In this document: positions 8,352 through 16,996 of the stretch, piece after piece
Position numbering within the stretch: the first letter of the stretch is position 1
Layout: the number at the start of each line of letters is the position of its first letter
Assembly: GCA_903921325.1 (NCBI GenBank)
Contig: CAIXPL010000016.1
Location: 1-64,000 of the forward strand
Origin: an uncultured Pseudomonadota bacterium
Lineage (GTDB): Bacteria; Pseudomonadota; Gammaproteobacteria; Burkholderiales; SG8-39
DNA length: 64,000 bases
Direction of reading: 5' to 3'
Notes under the pieces: model-generated
Databases searched by the model: none
What the model saw: only the letters and a program-made list of their open reading frames with translations
Told to the model about the DNA's origin: nothing
Position numbers and translations under genes: made by a program

Positions 8352-10514
8352 GTGATCAGCGGCGATCGGCTGAAGCATCAGGCAGGCCGGCGGGTCCGTG
8401 ATTTGCTCGAAACGGGGTGGCTCGATCCGGGCACCGTGCTGGCGCGCTCGCGCTGGCTGCTTCTCCTCGGTGGTGTGCTGGTGGCCCTGCTGGCCGGGCA
8501 TGTGGTGCACTGGTATTCACTGTCACCGGTTGTGGCGCTCGAGCGCTCGATCCATGATATGGAGACCCGCCTGGCCGCGCGCGGGCCGATCGAACAGCGC
8601 GTGGTCATTGTCGACATCGATCAGGGCAGTCTCAATCGCATTGGCCATTGGCCGTGGCCGACTCGTCGCATTGACGACTTGATTGATCGCCTGTTTGATC
8701 GCGACGGTGCCGCCGTGGTGGGCCTTACGCTTGTCTCGGGCATTCCCAACCCGCGTGATCAGCAAAGCCTGCTGCGCACCTTGCGCGAGAGCACCCTGGC
8801 TGAGCGCGACCTTGCGCGAGTGGCCAAATCGTTAGAGCCTGCCGGCCAGCGCCAGGCGGAGTTCGAACGTAGTCTGGCCGGCAGGGCGGTCGTGCTTGCC
8901 GAACCCTACGCGGGTAGCGTGCAGGTGATGAGTGCCGTCACTGATCTACCTGCCGATGAGGATGGCCGGGTGAGGCACGTGGCGCTTGCCACGATTCAGG
9001 ATGGCGCGGTGTACCCCAGCATGGCGCTCGCCGTGACCGATCGCCTGTTGGACCTGGGTGTAATCGAGGGCGCTCCGCCAGTCAGTGAAGGGGCTGCACT
9101 TGCGCGGCTGCGCGCCTGGTCGCAGCCGCCCGCGGTGTATTCGACCATTGACCTGCCCTATGACGGGCCGGCCGGCACTTACCGCCATCTGCCAGCCGCT
9201 GACGTGCTGGATGCCGCCGAGCCGCTTGCCGCCCTGCGCGGAAAAATTGTGCTGGTCGGATCGAGCGCCGCCAGCGTGCTCGATTTGCACGACACCCCGC
9301 TTGGGCCCGGGATGTCAGGGGCGGAAATCCAGGCCAATCTGATCACCGCGTTGCTCGATGGCAGGCTGTGGACACCGTCGCCGTTTGACTATGGCCTGGA
9401 ATGTCTGCTGGTGATCGCGCTGGGTGGATTGCTGGTCTGGCTGTTGCCGCGTCTGTCACCGGGACATGCCTTCGCATTGAGTCTGACCCTGATTCTGCTG
9501 CTGTTGGTGTGCGCGGCCGGGGCAGCCTGGTCGGGGCTCGGACGGCCACCGGTGGCCGGTGCGGTGTTTCTGGTGCTCGCTCTGCTGGCCCTTAACATTC
9601 TTAACGGGTACTTTCTGGAAGCGCGGGCACGGCGTGAATTCACCACCGTGTTCGGGCCTTACGTGCCACCGACCCTGGCCGAGCAGATCGCGCGCAATCC
9701 GTCGAATTTTCGCGAACTGATCATTCCACGCAATGAAACGCTGAGTGTGCTGTTTGCCGACCTGCGCGGATTCACTGCGGTGGCCGAGCGCATGCGCCCG
9801 GAGGAAGTACGGCTGTTCCTGAACGACTATTTCACTGAAATGAGTGAAGTCGTGCAGGCCTTTGGCGGTACGGTCGACAAATATATCGGCGATGAAGTGA
9901 TGGCGTTCTGGGGCGCACCGCTGCCTGACCCTGATCACGCGCGCCGCGCGGTGCTTGCCGCCTTGCGCATGCGCGAGGCCATTTTGCGTCTGCGTGCGCG
10001 CGTCGAGCCTGGCGCTGACGAGGATCTTGATTTGCGCGTGGGCATCAATACCGGGCTGGTGAGCGTGGGTGACATGGGCTCGGCATTCCGGCGTTCCTAC
10101 ACGGTGCTGGGCGACGCGGTGAATCTGGCCAAGCGGATCGAGAGTCTTACGCGCTACTACGGGGTCGGCATCATGATCGGTGAGCAGACCCGCATCCGGG
10201 TGGCTGACCTTCTGTGCCGCGAGATTGACTGGGTACAGGTGAAGGGACGCGGCGGGGTGGTCACCATTTTCGAGCCGATCGGCTTTGTCCCCGATGTCAG
10301 CCCTGAGCGATTGCGCGATCTTGAGTTGTGGTCCGAGGCCTTGCGCGCCTATCGAACCCGCCAGTGGCAGGAAGCGGACGAATTGCTGCTTGAATTGCAG
10401 CGGCGCGATCCGCGCTGCGAGTTGTACGAGCTCTATCGCGGCCGTATTGCACGGTTTCGCGAACAGGCGCCAGCGGCCAACTGGAATGGTGTGACGCTAT
10501 TTGACAAAAAATAG
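8352..10514 (+). CDS. CHASE2-domain adenylate cyclase
   Basis: The 720-residue membrane protein has an N-terminal helix (about 33-55), an extracytoplasmic CHASE2 sensor (about 60-335), three further membrane helices (about 345-425) and a class III cyclase domain (about 450-640). The two metal-binding aspartates lie in FADLRGF and in KYIGDE. The lysine before that second motif and the threonine in YTVLGD fit the adenine-specifying positions, and the N-x3-R transition-state pair is in VNLAKR. It should therefore make cAMP. It starts at GTG, six bases after the FHA stop. The next gene encodes a cyclic-nucleotide phosphodiesterase, so synthesis and breakdown are paired. Confidence 0.9.
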   Translation: MISGDRLKHQAGRRVRDLLETGWLDPGTVLARSRWLLLLGGVLVALLAGHVVHWYSLSPVVALERSIHDMETRLAARGPIEQRVVIVDIDQGSLNRIGHWPWPTRRIDDLIDRLFDRDGAAVVGLTLVSGIPNPRDQQSLLRTLRESTLAERDLARVAKSLEPAGQRQAEFERSLAGRAVVLAEPYAGSVQVMSAVTDLPADEDGRVRHVALATIQDGAVYPSMALAVTDRLLDLGVIEGAPPVSEGAALARLRAWSQPPAVYSTIDLPYDGPAGTYRHLPAADVLDAAEPLAALRGKIVLVGSSAASVLDLHDTPLGPGMSGAEIQANLITALLDGRLWTPSPFDYGLECLLVIALGGLLVWLLPRLSPGHAFALSLTLILLLLVCAAGAAWSGLGRPPVAGAVFLVLALLALNILNGYFLEARARREFTTVFGPYVPPTLAEQIARNPSNFRELIIPRNETLSVLFADLRGFTAVAERMRPEEVRLFLNDYFTEMSEVVQAFGGTVDKYIGDEVMAFWGAPLPDPDHARRAVLAALRMREAILRLRARVEPGADEDLDLRVGINTGLVSVGDMGSAFRRSYTVLGDAVNLAKRIESLTRYYGVGIMIGEQTRIRVADLLCREIDWVQVKGRGGVVTIFEPIGFVPDVSPERLRDLELWSEALRAYRTRQWQEADELLLELQRRDPRCELYELYRGRIARFREQAPAANWNGVTLFDKK

Positions 10515-10672
10515 CGCTTGGCAGTGATGCTGTCCCACATTGCCGACACGTTCCAGGGTGACAATGGCATAGCGTCCGGGGTGCCTGAGGTCTTCAGTTC
10601 ACCGGGCAAGGCTTGATATACGCAGGGCTTTATGCGCAGGGTTGTGATCGAGGAAAGGGCAAGCAGGTGGCA

Positions 10673-11464
10673 ATGACGATACGGGTATTGGGATGCAGCG
10701 GTGGCATCGGCGGGCGGCAGGCGCGCACCACCTCGCTGTTGCTTGGCAGCGATACGCTGATCGATGCCGGCACCGGCGTGGGTGATCTATCCGTTGACGA
10801 GCTGCTGGCGATCGACCGGATCTTTGTCACCCATAGTCATCTCGACCATATCTGCTCCATTCCCCTGCTCATTGATACGGTGCGGCAGTCGCGACACACT
10901 CCGGTGGTGGTGTATGCGCTGCAGGCCACCATCGACAGTCTGCGCAAGCACATTTTCAACTGGACGATCTGGCCTGATTTCAGTGTCATTCCGTCGGTCG
11001 AGCAGCCCAGTGTGTGCTTCGTACCGGTTGCCCTGGGCGAGCAGGTGCATCTGCCAGGGGGCGCGGTGATCACGGTGCTGCCGGCGGCCCATGTCGTGCC
11101 CGCCGTGGGCTATCAGATCGATAGCGGCGAGGCGAGTCTGGTCTATACCGGCGATACTACGGTCAACAGTGCCCTGTGGCCCTGCGTCAATGGCATTGGC
11201 AATCTGCGCCATCTGATCATCGAGTGTGCCTTCAATCAGGGTGAGCAGGCGCTCGCGCAGGTGTCCTGCCATTTGTGTCCCGAGATGCTGGCGCAGGAAT
11301 TGCGCTGTCTGGAGCGCCCGGTGCAAGTGCATGTCACCCATCTGAAACCGGGTGAAGCCGGCCAGACCATTGATGAGATTGACAAAACCTTGCACGAGTT
11401 GAGTCCGCGTGCCACCATAGAAAATGTACAGTTGCTGCGGCGCGGGCAAGTGCTGGAGCTATGA
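10673..11464 (+). CDS. Class II 3',5'-cyclic-nucleotide phosphodiesterase (metallo-beta-lactamase fold)
   Basis: The 263-residue protein carries the zinc-binding motif THSHLDH at about residues 53-59 and further histidines typical of class II (CpdP/PDE1-like) phosphodiesterases, which hydrolyse cAMP or cGMP. I chose ATG 10673, directly before the first beta strand; an upstream ATG at 10613 adds an unconserved 20 residues. No signal peptide is seen, so it should act in the cytoplasm. Its place directly after the CHASE2 cyclase and before the PilB-like ATPase suggests that it sets the cAMP level of this pathway. General beta-lactamase-fold hydrolase activity is the alternative. Confidence 0.8.
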   Translation: MTIRVLGCSGGIGGRQARTTSLLLGSDTLIDAGTGVGDLSVDELLAIDRIFVTHSHLDHICSIPLLIDTVRQSRHTPVVVYALQATIDSLRKHIFNWTIWPDFSVIPSVEQPSVCFVPVALGEQVHLPGGAVITVLPAAHVVPAVGYQIDSGEASLVYTGDTTVNSALWPCVNGIGNLRHLIIECAFNQGEQALAQVSCHLCPEMLAQELRCLERPVQVHVTHLKPGEAGQTIDEIDKTLHELSPRATIENVQLLRRGQVLEL

Positions 11465-11470
11465 TCATGA

Positions 11471-13900
11471 GTGAGCAATGACGATGGGTACGTACCCACG
11501 ATGAGTTCGGTGCCGATCGCAATAGCGGCGCCCGAGTCGGTACCGGTAAGCGGTACGGGCAGGGACCGTGCTGATCGTCAACTGGCGCGCGCCTATGAGC
11601 GCCTGCGCCAGAAAGCGCCCCTGGAGGACACGCTCACCGCAGCCTCAAAGGACATTCTTTCCGCGTTTGAGGCCGAGCGCCTGACCATCTATCAGGTAAG
11701 CCAGGACAAACTGTTCATCGTGTCGCGCCTGAAAACCGGGCTGCGCTCGTTCAAGGACTTGAAGCTGCCGATTGGCGAGCACAGCATTGCCGGGTTTGTC
11801 GCCTTGTCTGGCCGTGTGGTCAATGTGCGCAATCCGCGCGACCCGGCCGAGCTCGCCCGTTACGCACCACGGCTTAAATTCCTGTCCGAAGTCGATAAGC
11901 GCACCGGCTTTCGCACCATGGAAATGCTGGTTGTACCGGTGCACGCCGAAGACGGTGAGGTGATCGGCGTCATCCAGCTCATCAATCACAAGGGCGGCAC
12001 CCCGTTCTCTGCCGAGGCCGAAGAGCTGGCCGGAGACCTGGCCGGCGTGGTGGCCGAGACCTTCCGCATCGCGGCTTCCATCGATCGACCGACGCGTTCG
12101 CGCTATGACGGCCTGATTCGCAGTGATCTGATCAGTGCCGGCAATTTTGATCTGGCCGAACGCGCGGCGCGCAAGCGTGCGATCGATGTCGAACAGGTGC
12201 TGATCGAAGAATTTGGTATCACCCGAGCCCAGATCGGTGAAGCCCTGGCGAGCTTTTTCCGGGTGCCTTACGTCGCCTTTGACCACGAGCGGCAAAAACC
12301 TGTCGAGCTGCTGAAAAACATCCGTCGCGAATACGCCGAAAGCAACCACTGGGTGCCGCTCGAAGAGACTACCGCTGGCGTATCCATTCTTGCGCTTGAC
12401 CCTGAGCGGGCGCGCATCGCCAATGTGGCCAAGAACGTGATGGGTCGGCCGAACGCCACCTACTGCGTCACCACCCTGGCTGAATTCCGCTCAACCCTCG
12501 ATGCGTATTTTGGTGCCCAGGCCGTCTATGGCTCGCTGAATGATCTGCTGATCGAGCTCGACGGCGAGTCGGTCGATGAGGTGCTCGATAGCTCTGCGCC
12601 GGGCGCCGCTGAGCGTGACGATGACGCCGGCGGGATCAATGACAACGAGGTGGTCAAACTCGTCAATAAGGTCATCCTCGACGCGCACGCCCTGGGCGCC
12701 TCCGATATTCATATTGAATCCTATCCGGGGCGCGGCAAGACCGAGGTGAGGCTGCGCCGTGACGGCACCCTGGTGCCGTATTCCGAGTTGCCTGCCAGCA
12801 TGCGCAGTTCCATCGTGGCGCGCATCAAGATCATGTGCGACCTTGATATCTCGGAGAAGCGGCGGCCGCAGGATGGCAAGATTGCCTTCAAGCGCTTCGG
12901 GCCGCTGGACATCGAACTGCGCGTGGCGACCATCCCGGTGGCCGGCGGCGTGGAAGACGTGGTGATGCGGATTCTGGCCGCCGGTGAGCCGATACCGCTG
13001 AGCAAGCTGGCCTTGTCGGAGCGTAATTACGAGACGCTGAAGGCAACGGTTTCCAAGCCCTACGGCATCTTTTTTGTGTGCGGACCGACCGGCTCGGGCA
13101 AGACCACCACCTTGCATTCGGTGCTGGGCTTTCTCAATACGCCCGAGACCAAGATCTGGACGGCCGAAGACCCGGTGGAAATCACGCAGAAGGGTCTGCG
13201 TCAGGTGCAGGTCAATCGCAAGGCGGGCATGGATTTCGCCACCGTGATGCGCTCGTTCCTGCGCGCTGACCCCGACATCATCATGGTCGGCGAAATGCGC
13301 GACAAGGAAACGACCTCGATCGGCCTGGAGGCCTCGCTCACCGGTCACCTGGTGCTCGCCACCCTGCATACCAATAGCGCGCCGGAATCCATCACCCGCC
13401 TGCTCGATATGGGCATGGACCCGTTCAATTTTGCCGATGCCCTGCTCGGCATCCTTGCGCAGCGCCTGGCCAAGCGGTTGTGCGAAAAGTGCAAATCACC
13501 CTACACGCCTGACCCCGATGAGCTGGGCGTGCTGCTGGGTGAGTATTGCCACGAGATGCAGAACACCACCTCGTTTCAGGCTGACCGCGCGGCGGCCGAA
13601 GAGGCGATCTACAACGAGTGGCTGGGGCGGTTTGCCAACGACAAGGGCGACTTCAAGCTCTATCGCCGAACGGGTTGCTCGGTCTGCAGCAAGACCGGCT
13701 ACAAGGGCCGGGTCGGGCTGCACGAACTGCTGATCGCCTCGGACGAGGTGAAGCGCCTGGTGCAGGAGCGCGCCCGCGTCGCCGATGTGCTGGCGGTGGC
13801 GCTGGAGGAAGGCATGCGCACCCTGAAAATGGATGGCATCGAGAAAGTGCTGGGCGGCTATACCGACATGGCGCAGGTGCGCGCGGTCTGTATCAAGTAG
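11471..13900 (+). CDS. GAF-domain PilB/GspE-type secretion ATPase
   Basis: The 809-residue protein joins an N-terminal GAF sensor domain (about 35-200), a GspE/PilB N-terminal domain (about 210-350) and a hexameric secretion ATPase (about 385-800). Walker A GPTGSGKTT is near residue 538 and the Walker B segment with VGEMRD near 600. Two CxxC pairs near 670 and 735 form the zinc site of PilB/GspE enzymes. The GAF domain is unusual, since standard PilB lacks it. It starts at GTG 11471 or ATG 11501. It follows the cyclic-nucleotide genes and precedes pilA, suggesting that it drives pilus assembly or secretion under nucleotide control. Confidence 0.9.
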   Translation: MSNDDGYVPTMSSVPIAIAAPESVPVSGTGRDRADRQLARAYERLRQKAPLEDTLTAASKDILSAFEAERLTIYQVSQDKLFIVSRLKTGLRSFKDLKLPIGEHSIAGFVALSGRVVNVRNPRDPAELARYAPRLKFLSEVDKRTGFRTMEMLVVPVHAEDGEVIGVIQLINHKGGTPFSAEAEELAGDLAGVVAETFRIAASIDRPTRSRYDGLIRSDLISAGNFDLAERAARKRAIDVEQVLIEEFGITRAQIGEALASFFRVPYVAFDHERQKPVELLKNIRREYAESNHWVPLEETTAGVSILALDPERARIANVAKNVMGRPNATYCVTTLAEFRSTLDAYFGAQAVYGSLNDLLIELDGESVDEVLDSSAPGAAERDDDAGGINDNEVVKLVNKVILDAHALGASDIHIESYPGRGKTEVRLRRDGTLVPYSELPASMRSSIVARIKIMCDLDISEKRRPQDGKIAFKRFGPLDIELRVATIPVAGGVEDVVMRILAAGEPIPLSKLALSERNYETLKATVSKPYGIFFVCGPTGSGKTTTLHSVLGFLNTPETKIWTAEDPVEITQKGLRQVQVNRKAGMDFATVMRSFLRADPDIIMVGEMRDKETTSIGLEASLTGHLVLATLHTNSAPESITRLLDMGMDPFNFADALLGILAQRLAKRLCEKCKSPYTPDPDELGVLLGEYCHEMQNTTSFQADRAAAEEAIYNEWLGRFANDKGDFKLYRRTGCSVCSKTGYKGRVGLHELLIASDEVKRLVQERARVADVLAVALEEGMRTLKMDGIEKVLGGYTDMAQVRAVCIK

Positions 13901-13913
13901 GCGATCGCGGCAA

Positions 13914-13976
13914 ATTTCGTCACTTGACTGACGTATTTCGTCACATTCGACGCGGTGCACGTCCGGAATTTGTCAG
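13914..13976 (+). promoter_or_regulatory. Repeated ATTTCGTCAC motifs upstream of pilA
   Basis: Perfect copies of ATTTCGTCAC begin at 13914 and 13935, 21 bases (two helical turns) apart. A weaker copy, ATTTGTCAG, begins at 13968, 33 bases (about three turns) further on. They lie some 100-160 bases upstream of the sigma-54 promoter, where an enhancer-binding activator such as PilR would bind. The assignment to PilR is inference. Confidence 0.45.
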
Positions 13977-14071
13977 AGCCCCCACCAGGGTCGCCATGTC
14001 GAAGCCGTATAAAAATAAATTCCCTTTATAAATCAAAAAGATATAACTTTTTTCTGACTCGCGAAATAGGC

Positions 14072-14087
14072 TGGCACAGCGATTGCT
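14072..14087 (+). promoter_or_regulatory. Sigma-54 promoter of pilA
   Basis: TGGCAC-N5-TTGCT matches the -24/-12 consensus fully, with the GG and GC elements 12 bases apart (14073 and 14085). Transcription would start near 14098, about 55 bases before the pilin ATG. AT-rich DNA lies upstream (14009-14055). Type IVa pilin genes in many proteobacteria use sigma-54 with the PilS-PilR system. Confidence 0.92.
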
Positions 14088-14152
14088 TTACATGATTGCA
14101 AGTCGGATTTTCTGATCTGGCTGTACCCCAACAATAGATACGGAGCTTACTC

Positions 14153-14659
14153 ATGAAAGCTGTGCAAAAAGGCTTTACCCTGGTTGAGTTGATGATCGTA
14201 ATCGCGATCATCGGCATCCTGGCCGCCGTGGCCGTACCGCAGTACCAAACCTATCAAATTCGCGCTCGTGTCGGCGAAGCGATCGCCCAGGCCGCTGCCT
14301 GCCAAGGGGTGATCAACGAAGCGCTTCAAGCCGGTAATTTGCCAGTGCCCGGTGGTTATGGCTGTGAAGTTGGTGCTGGCACCACTGCCACGCAATTCAT
14401 GGCTGGTATGACTACTGCCGTCGGTGGTATTATTGTGACGTTGTCTGCCGATGTTCGTCTTGGTGGCGCCGCCGGCCAGACCATCAGGTTCACCCCGATC
14501 GACAATGCCGGTGCCGCGATTACTTTGCCAGCAGCTGCGGGCATCGCCGCTCCGCAAGCAGTCGGACGTTGGGCTTGCGCGGGCGCAGTCGCTGCAGCTC
14601 CCGCCATTGCCGGAACCGTTCCTACGCAGTTTCTGCCGGCAACCTGCAAAGGCTCCTGA
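14153..14659 (+). CDS. pilA: Type IVa major pilin
   Basis: The 168-residue prepilin has a seven-residue basic leader ending in Lys-Gly, cleaved before Phe8, and the classic hydrophobic N-terminal helix with the glutamate at mature position 5. Cysteines at 50, 71, 142 and 165 could form two disulphides, the last closing the C-terminal loop. The body is rich in Ala, Gly and Thr, with little charge. The gene has its own sigma-54 promoter and its own terminator, as expected for a highly expressed structural pilin. The PilB-like ATPase gene lies directly upstream. Confidence 0.95.
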   Translation: MKAVQKGFTLVELMIVIAIIGILAAVAVPQYQTYQIRARVGEAIAQAAACQGVINEALQAGNLPVPGGYGCEVGAGTTATQFMAGMTTAVGGIIVTLSADVRLGGAAGQTIRFTPIDNAGAAITLPAAAGIAAPQAVGRWACAGAVAAAPAIAGTVPTQFLPATCKGS

Positions 14660-14679
14660 TAGCTTGACGTAGTGCATGT

Positions 14680-14716
14680 CGCCGGCCCGATGCGGTTTGA
14701 TCGGGCCGGCGTTTTC
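14680..14716 (+). terminator. Rho-independent terminator after pilA
   Basis: A perfect 12-base inverted repeat (14680-14691 and 14700-14711) with an eight-base loop is followed by TTTT. It should also limit read-through from moaC on the other strand. Confidence 0.9.
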
Positions 14717-14830
14717 ATTTCTGTCGTTCTGATTTGGGGTTAACTCTTTACGGAGCGTTGCATCTTGCATGACCCGATGCGGATTCAACACTGCGCGTTA
14801 CGTCAAGCTTCCCTGGCAGCATGCGTCGAG

Positions 14831-15337
14831 TCACCCAGCCCGTTGGAAACCTGCCCCCGGCAGATCGCGCCGATAGTGGCCCGAGCGGCCACCGCTTTTT
14901 TCGATCAGGCCAATGTCGCTGATCGTCATGCCGCGATCGACCGCCTTGCACATATCGTAGATGGTGAGCAGCCCCAGGCTGACCGCGGTCAGCGCTTCCA
15001 TCTCAACGCCGGTCGGACCGACCGTTTGCACCGTCACCTCCAGGCTCACGCAGAACTTGGCCGGGTCCACACTGAATTCGGCCGCCACCCGGGTGAGCGC
15101 CAACGGATGACACAGCGGAATCAGATCGGCCGTGCGCTTGGCTGCCTGAATCGCCGCAATGCGCGCAACGCCCAGCACATCGCCTTTTTTTGCGTTGCCG
15201 CTGGCAATCAGTTCAAGCGTTGCCGCCTGCATGACGATCCGGCCGCTGGCCCGGGCAATCCGCACGGTGGCCGCTTTGTCTCCCACATCGACCATGTGAG
15301 CCTGGCCGGCAGCATCAAAATGTGTGAGGTCAGCCAA
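14831..15337 (-). CDS. moaC: Cyclic pyranopterin monophosphate synthase
   Basis: MoaC converts the cyclic GTP intermediate made by MoaA into cyclic pyranopterin monophosphate in molybdenum cofactor synthesis. The 168-residue length is close to the family norm. Conserved segments include the N-terminal MVDVGDK, the central [15 protein letters not shown] with its functional lysine and histidine, GVEMEALTA, and DMCKAVD near the C-terminus. It stands alone, convergent with pilA and divergent from the M48 protease gene. No other moa gene is in the window. Confidence 0.96.
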   Translation of the reverse strand: MADLTHFDAAGQAHMVDVGDKAATVRIARASGRIVMQAATLELIASGNAKKGDVLGVARIAAIQAAKRTADLIPLCHPLALTRVAAEFSVDPAKFCVSLEVTVQTVGPTGVEMEALTAVSLGLLTIYDMCKAVDRGMTISDIGLIEKSGGRSGHYRRDLPGAGFQRAG

Positions 15338-15547
15338 AGTAGTGTCGATCCTTAAAGAACCCGGCCTGTTGCGAGCGTTGCCAATGGCGACTGCCGCATT
15401 TGTTCAGCACAGCCATTCGCGATCACCGCAGTGTGCGAACCGCCACTCGCGAGCGTCAGCCCCACCGTCGTAACCGGATACATTCAGGCAGGCAAGATGC
15501 ACGTGCAGCAAACAGTGCAGTCAAAGCGAGAAGCGTATCATTTTGCC

Positions 15548-16996
15548 ATGAGAAACTTCCGCGCCTTCGTCATCCACGCTGCGGTGCTGCTTGCGCTCGC
15601 CTCAAGCGGCCACGCCGCTGCTCAGGTGTTGCCTGATCTGGGTGATTCGGCACAGGCGGGCCTCAGTCCGCAATTGGAGCGCAAGGTGGGCGAATCCATC
15701 ATGCGCGACTATCGGCGTGATCCGGACTTTATCGACGACCCCGAAGTCATTGCCTATATCAATTCGGTGGGTCAGGCACTGGTCAGTGTCAGCGTCGATG
15801 CCGGGCGCGAATTCGAATTTTTCGTTGTGCGCGATCCCTCGATCAATGCCTTTGCCATGCCAGGCGGCTATGTCGGTGTTCACAGTGGCCTGATTTTGTC
15901 TGCGCAGGCCGAATCAGAGCTGGCCGGGGTGCTCGCCCACGAAGTCTCGCACGTCACCCAGCGCCATATCGCTCGCCAGGTCGACAAGAGCGACAAGATG
16001 CAATGGCCGATGATTGCGGCCATGGTTGCCGGTTTGCTCGCTGCGCGCTCGAACCCGCAGGTGGCTCAGGCCGCCATCGTCACCTCGCAGGCGGGCATGA
16101 TGCAATCGCAGCTGAATTACAGCCGCGATTTCGAACGCGAAGCCGATCGGGTTGGATTCACCCTGATGACTCCGGCCGGTTTCGATCCGACCGGAATGGC
16201 GCAGTTTTTTGAGCGTCTGCAGAAGGCCAATCGACTGGCCGAGAGTAATGCCCCGGTGTATTTGCGCACCCACCCGCTCAGCACCGAACGCATGGCCGAC
16301 ATGCAGGCGCGCGCAGCGGGTGCCGAGTATCGCCAACGCCCCGACAGCATCGAATTTCAGCTGGTGCGCGCCCGCCTGCGCGCCGAGACCGGTCTGCCGC
16401 AGGACGCCGTCGCGCTGTTCCAGCGCCAGCTGAAAGAAGATCGCTACCTGTCAAAAGTGTCGGCCCACTACGGCCTCGCGCTTGCCCGGCTGCGCACCCA
16501 TGATCCAAAGCAGGCACTGGACTCACTCAATGCGGCCGAGGCGATTGCCGGGCCGCATCCGATGTTCGCGACGCTGGCGGCGCGCATTCATCGTGAGCGC
16601 GGCGACCTGCTGGCCGCGCGCGATGACATCACGCGCGCGGTAACGATCTGGGGCCAGCGCAGCTATCTGGTCTATGAGCAGGCGCTGACGCTGCAGGCGC
16701 TCGGCGATCACCTCGCCGCAGTCGCTGTGCTCGATGCGTTGTTACGCAGTCATCCACATGATGTGCTCGCCTGGCGCATGATCGCGCAATCGCATGCGGC
16801 GCTCGGTCACGTGGCCTTGCAGCATCGTGCCCAGGGCGAGGCCTATGCACTCTCGGGCAGTCTCGCCGATGCGATCGATCAGTTGCAGTCGGCGCAACGC
16901 GCGCGCGACGGCGATCTGTATCTCATGGCCGCGGTCGATACCCGCCTGAGCGAGCTGAAAGGCCTGTATGCGGAGGAGCGCGCCGCGCGCCGTTAG
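15548..16996 (+). CDS. Periplasmic M48-family metalloprotease with TPR domain (BepA-like)
   Basis: From ATG 15548 the protein is 482 residues and opens with a signal peptide ending in AAAQ; an upstream frame extension to 15431 would bury it. The zinc motif HEVSH lies at about residues 131-135 and the third ligand in the segment EREAD. The C-terminal half is helical with TPR-like repeats. This matches BepA/YfgC, a periplasmic protease and chaperone that maintains outer-membrane proteins such as LptD. The catalytic residues are intact. Its stop overlaps the end of the convergent ChrB-like gene by four bases. Confidence 0.9.
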   Translation: MRNFRAFVIHAAVLLALASSGHAAAQVLPDLGDSAQAGLSPQLERKVGESIMRDYRRDPDFIDDPEVIAYINSVGQALVSVSVDAGREFEFFVVRDPSINAFAMPGGYVGVHSGLILSAQAESELAGVLAHEVSHVTQRHIARQVDKSDKMQWPMIAAMVAGLLAARSNPQVAQAAIVTSQAGMMQSQLNYSRDFEREADRVGFTLMTPAGFDPTGMAQFFERLQKANRLAESNAPVYLRTHPLSTERMADMQARAAGAEYRQRPDSIEFQLVRARLRAETGLPQDAVALFQRQLKEDRYLSKVSAHYGLALARLRTHDPKQALDSLNAAEAIAGPHPMFATLAARIHRERGDLLAARDDITRAVTIWGQRSYLVYEQALTLQALGDHLAAVAVLDALLRSHPHDVLAWRMIAQSHAALGHVALQHRAQGEAYALSGSLADAIDQLQSAQRARDGDLYLMAAVDTRLSELKGLYAEERAARR

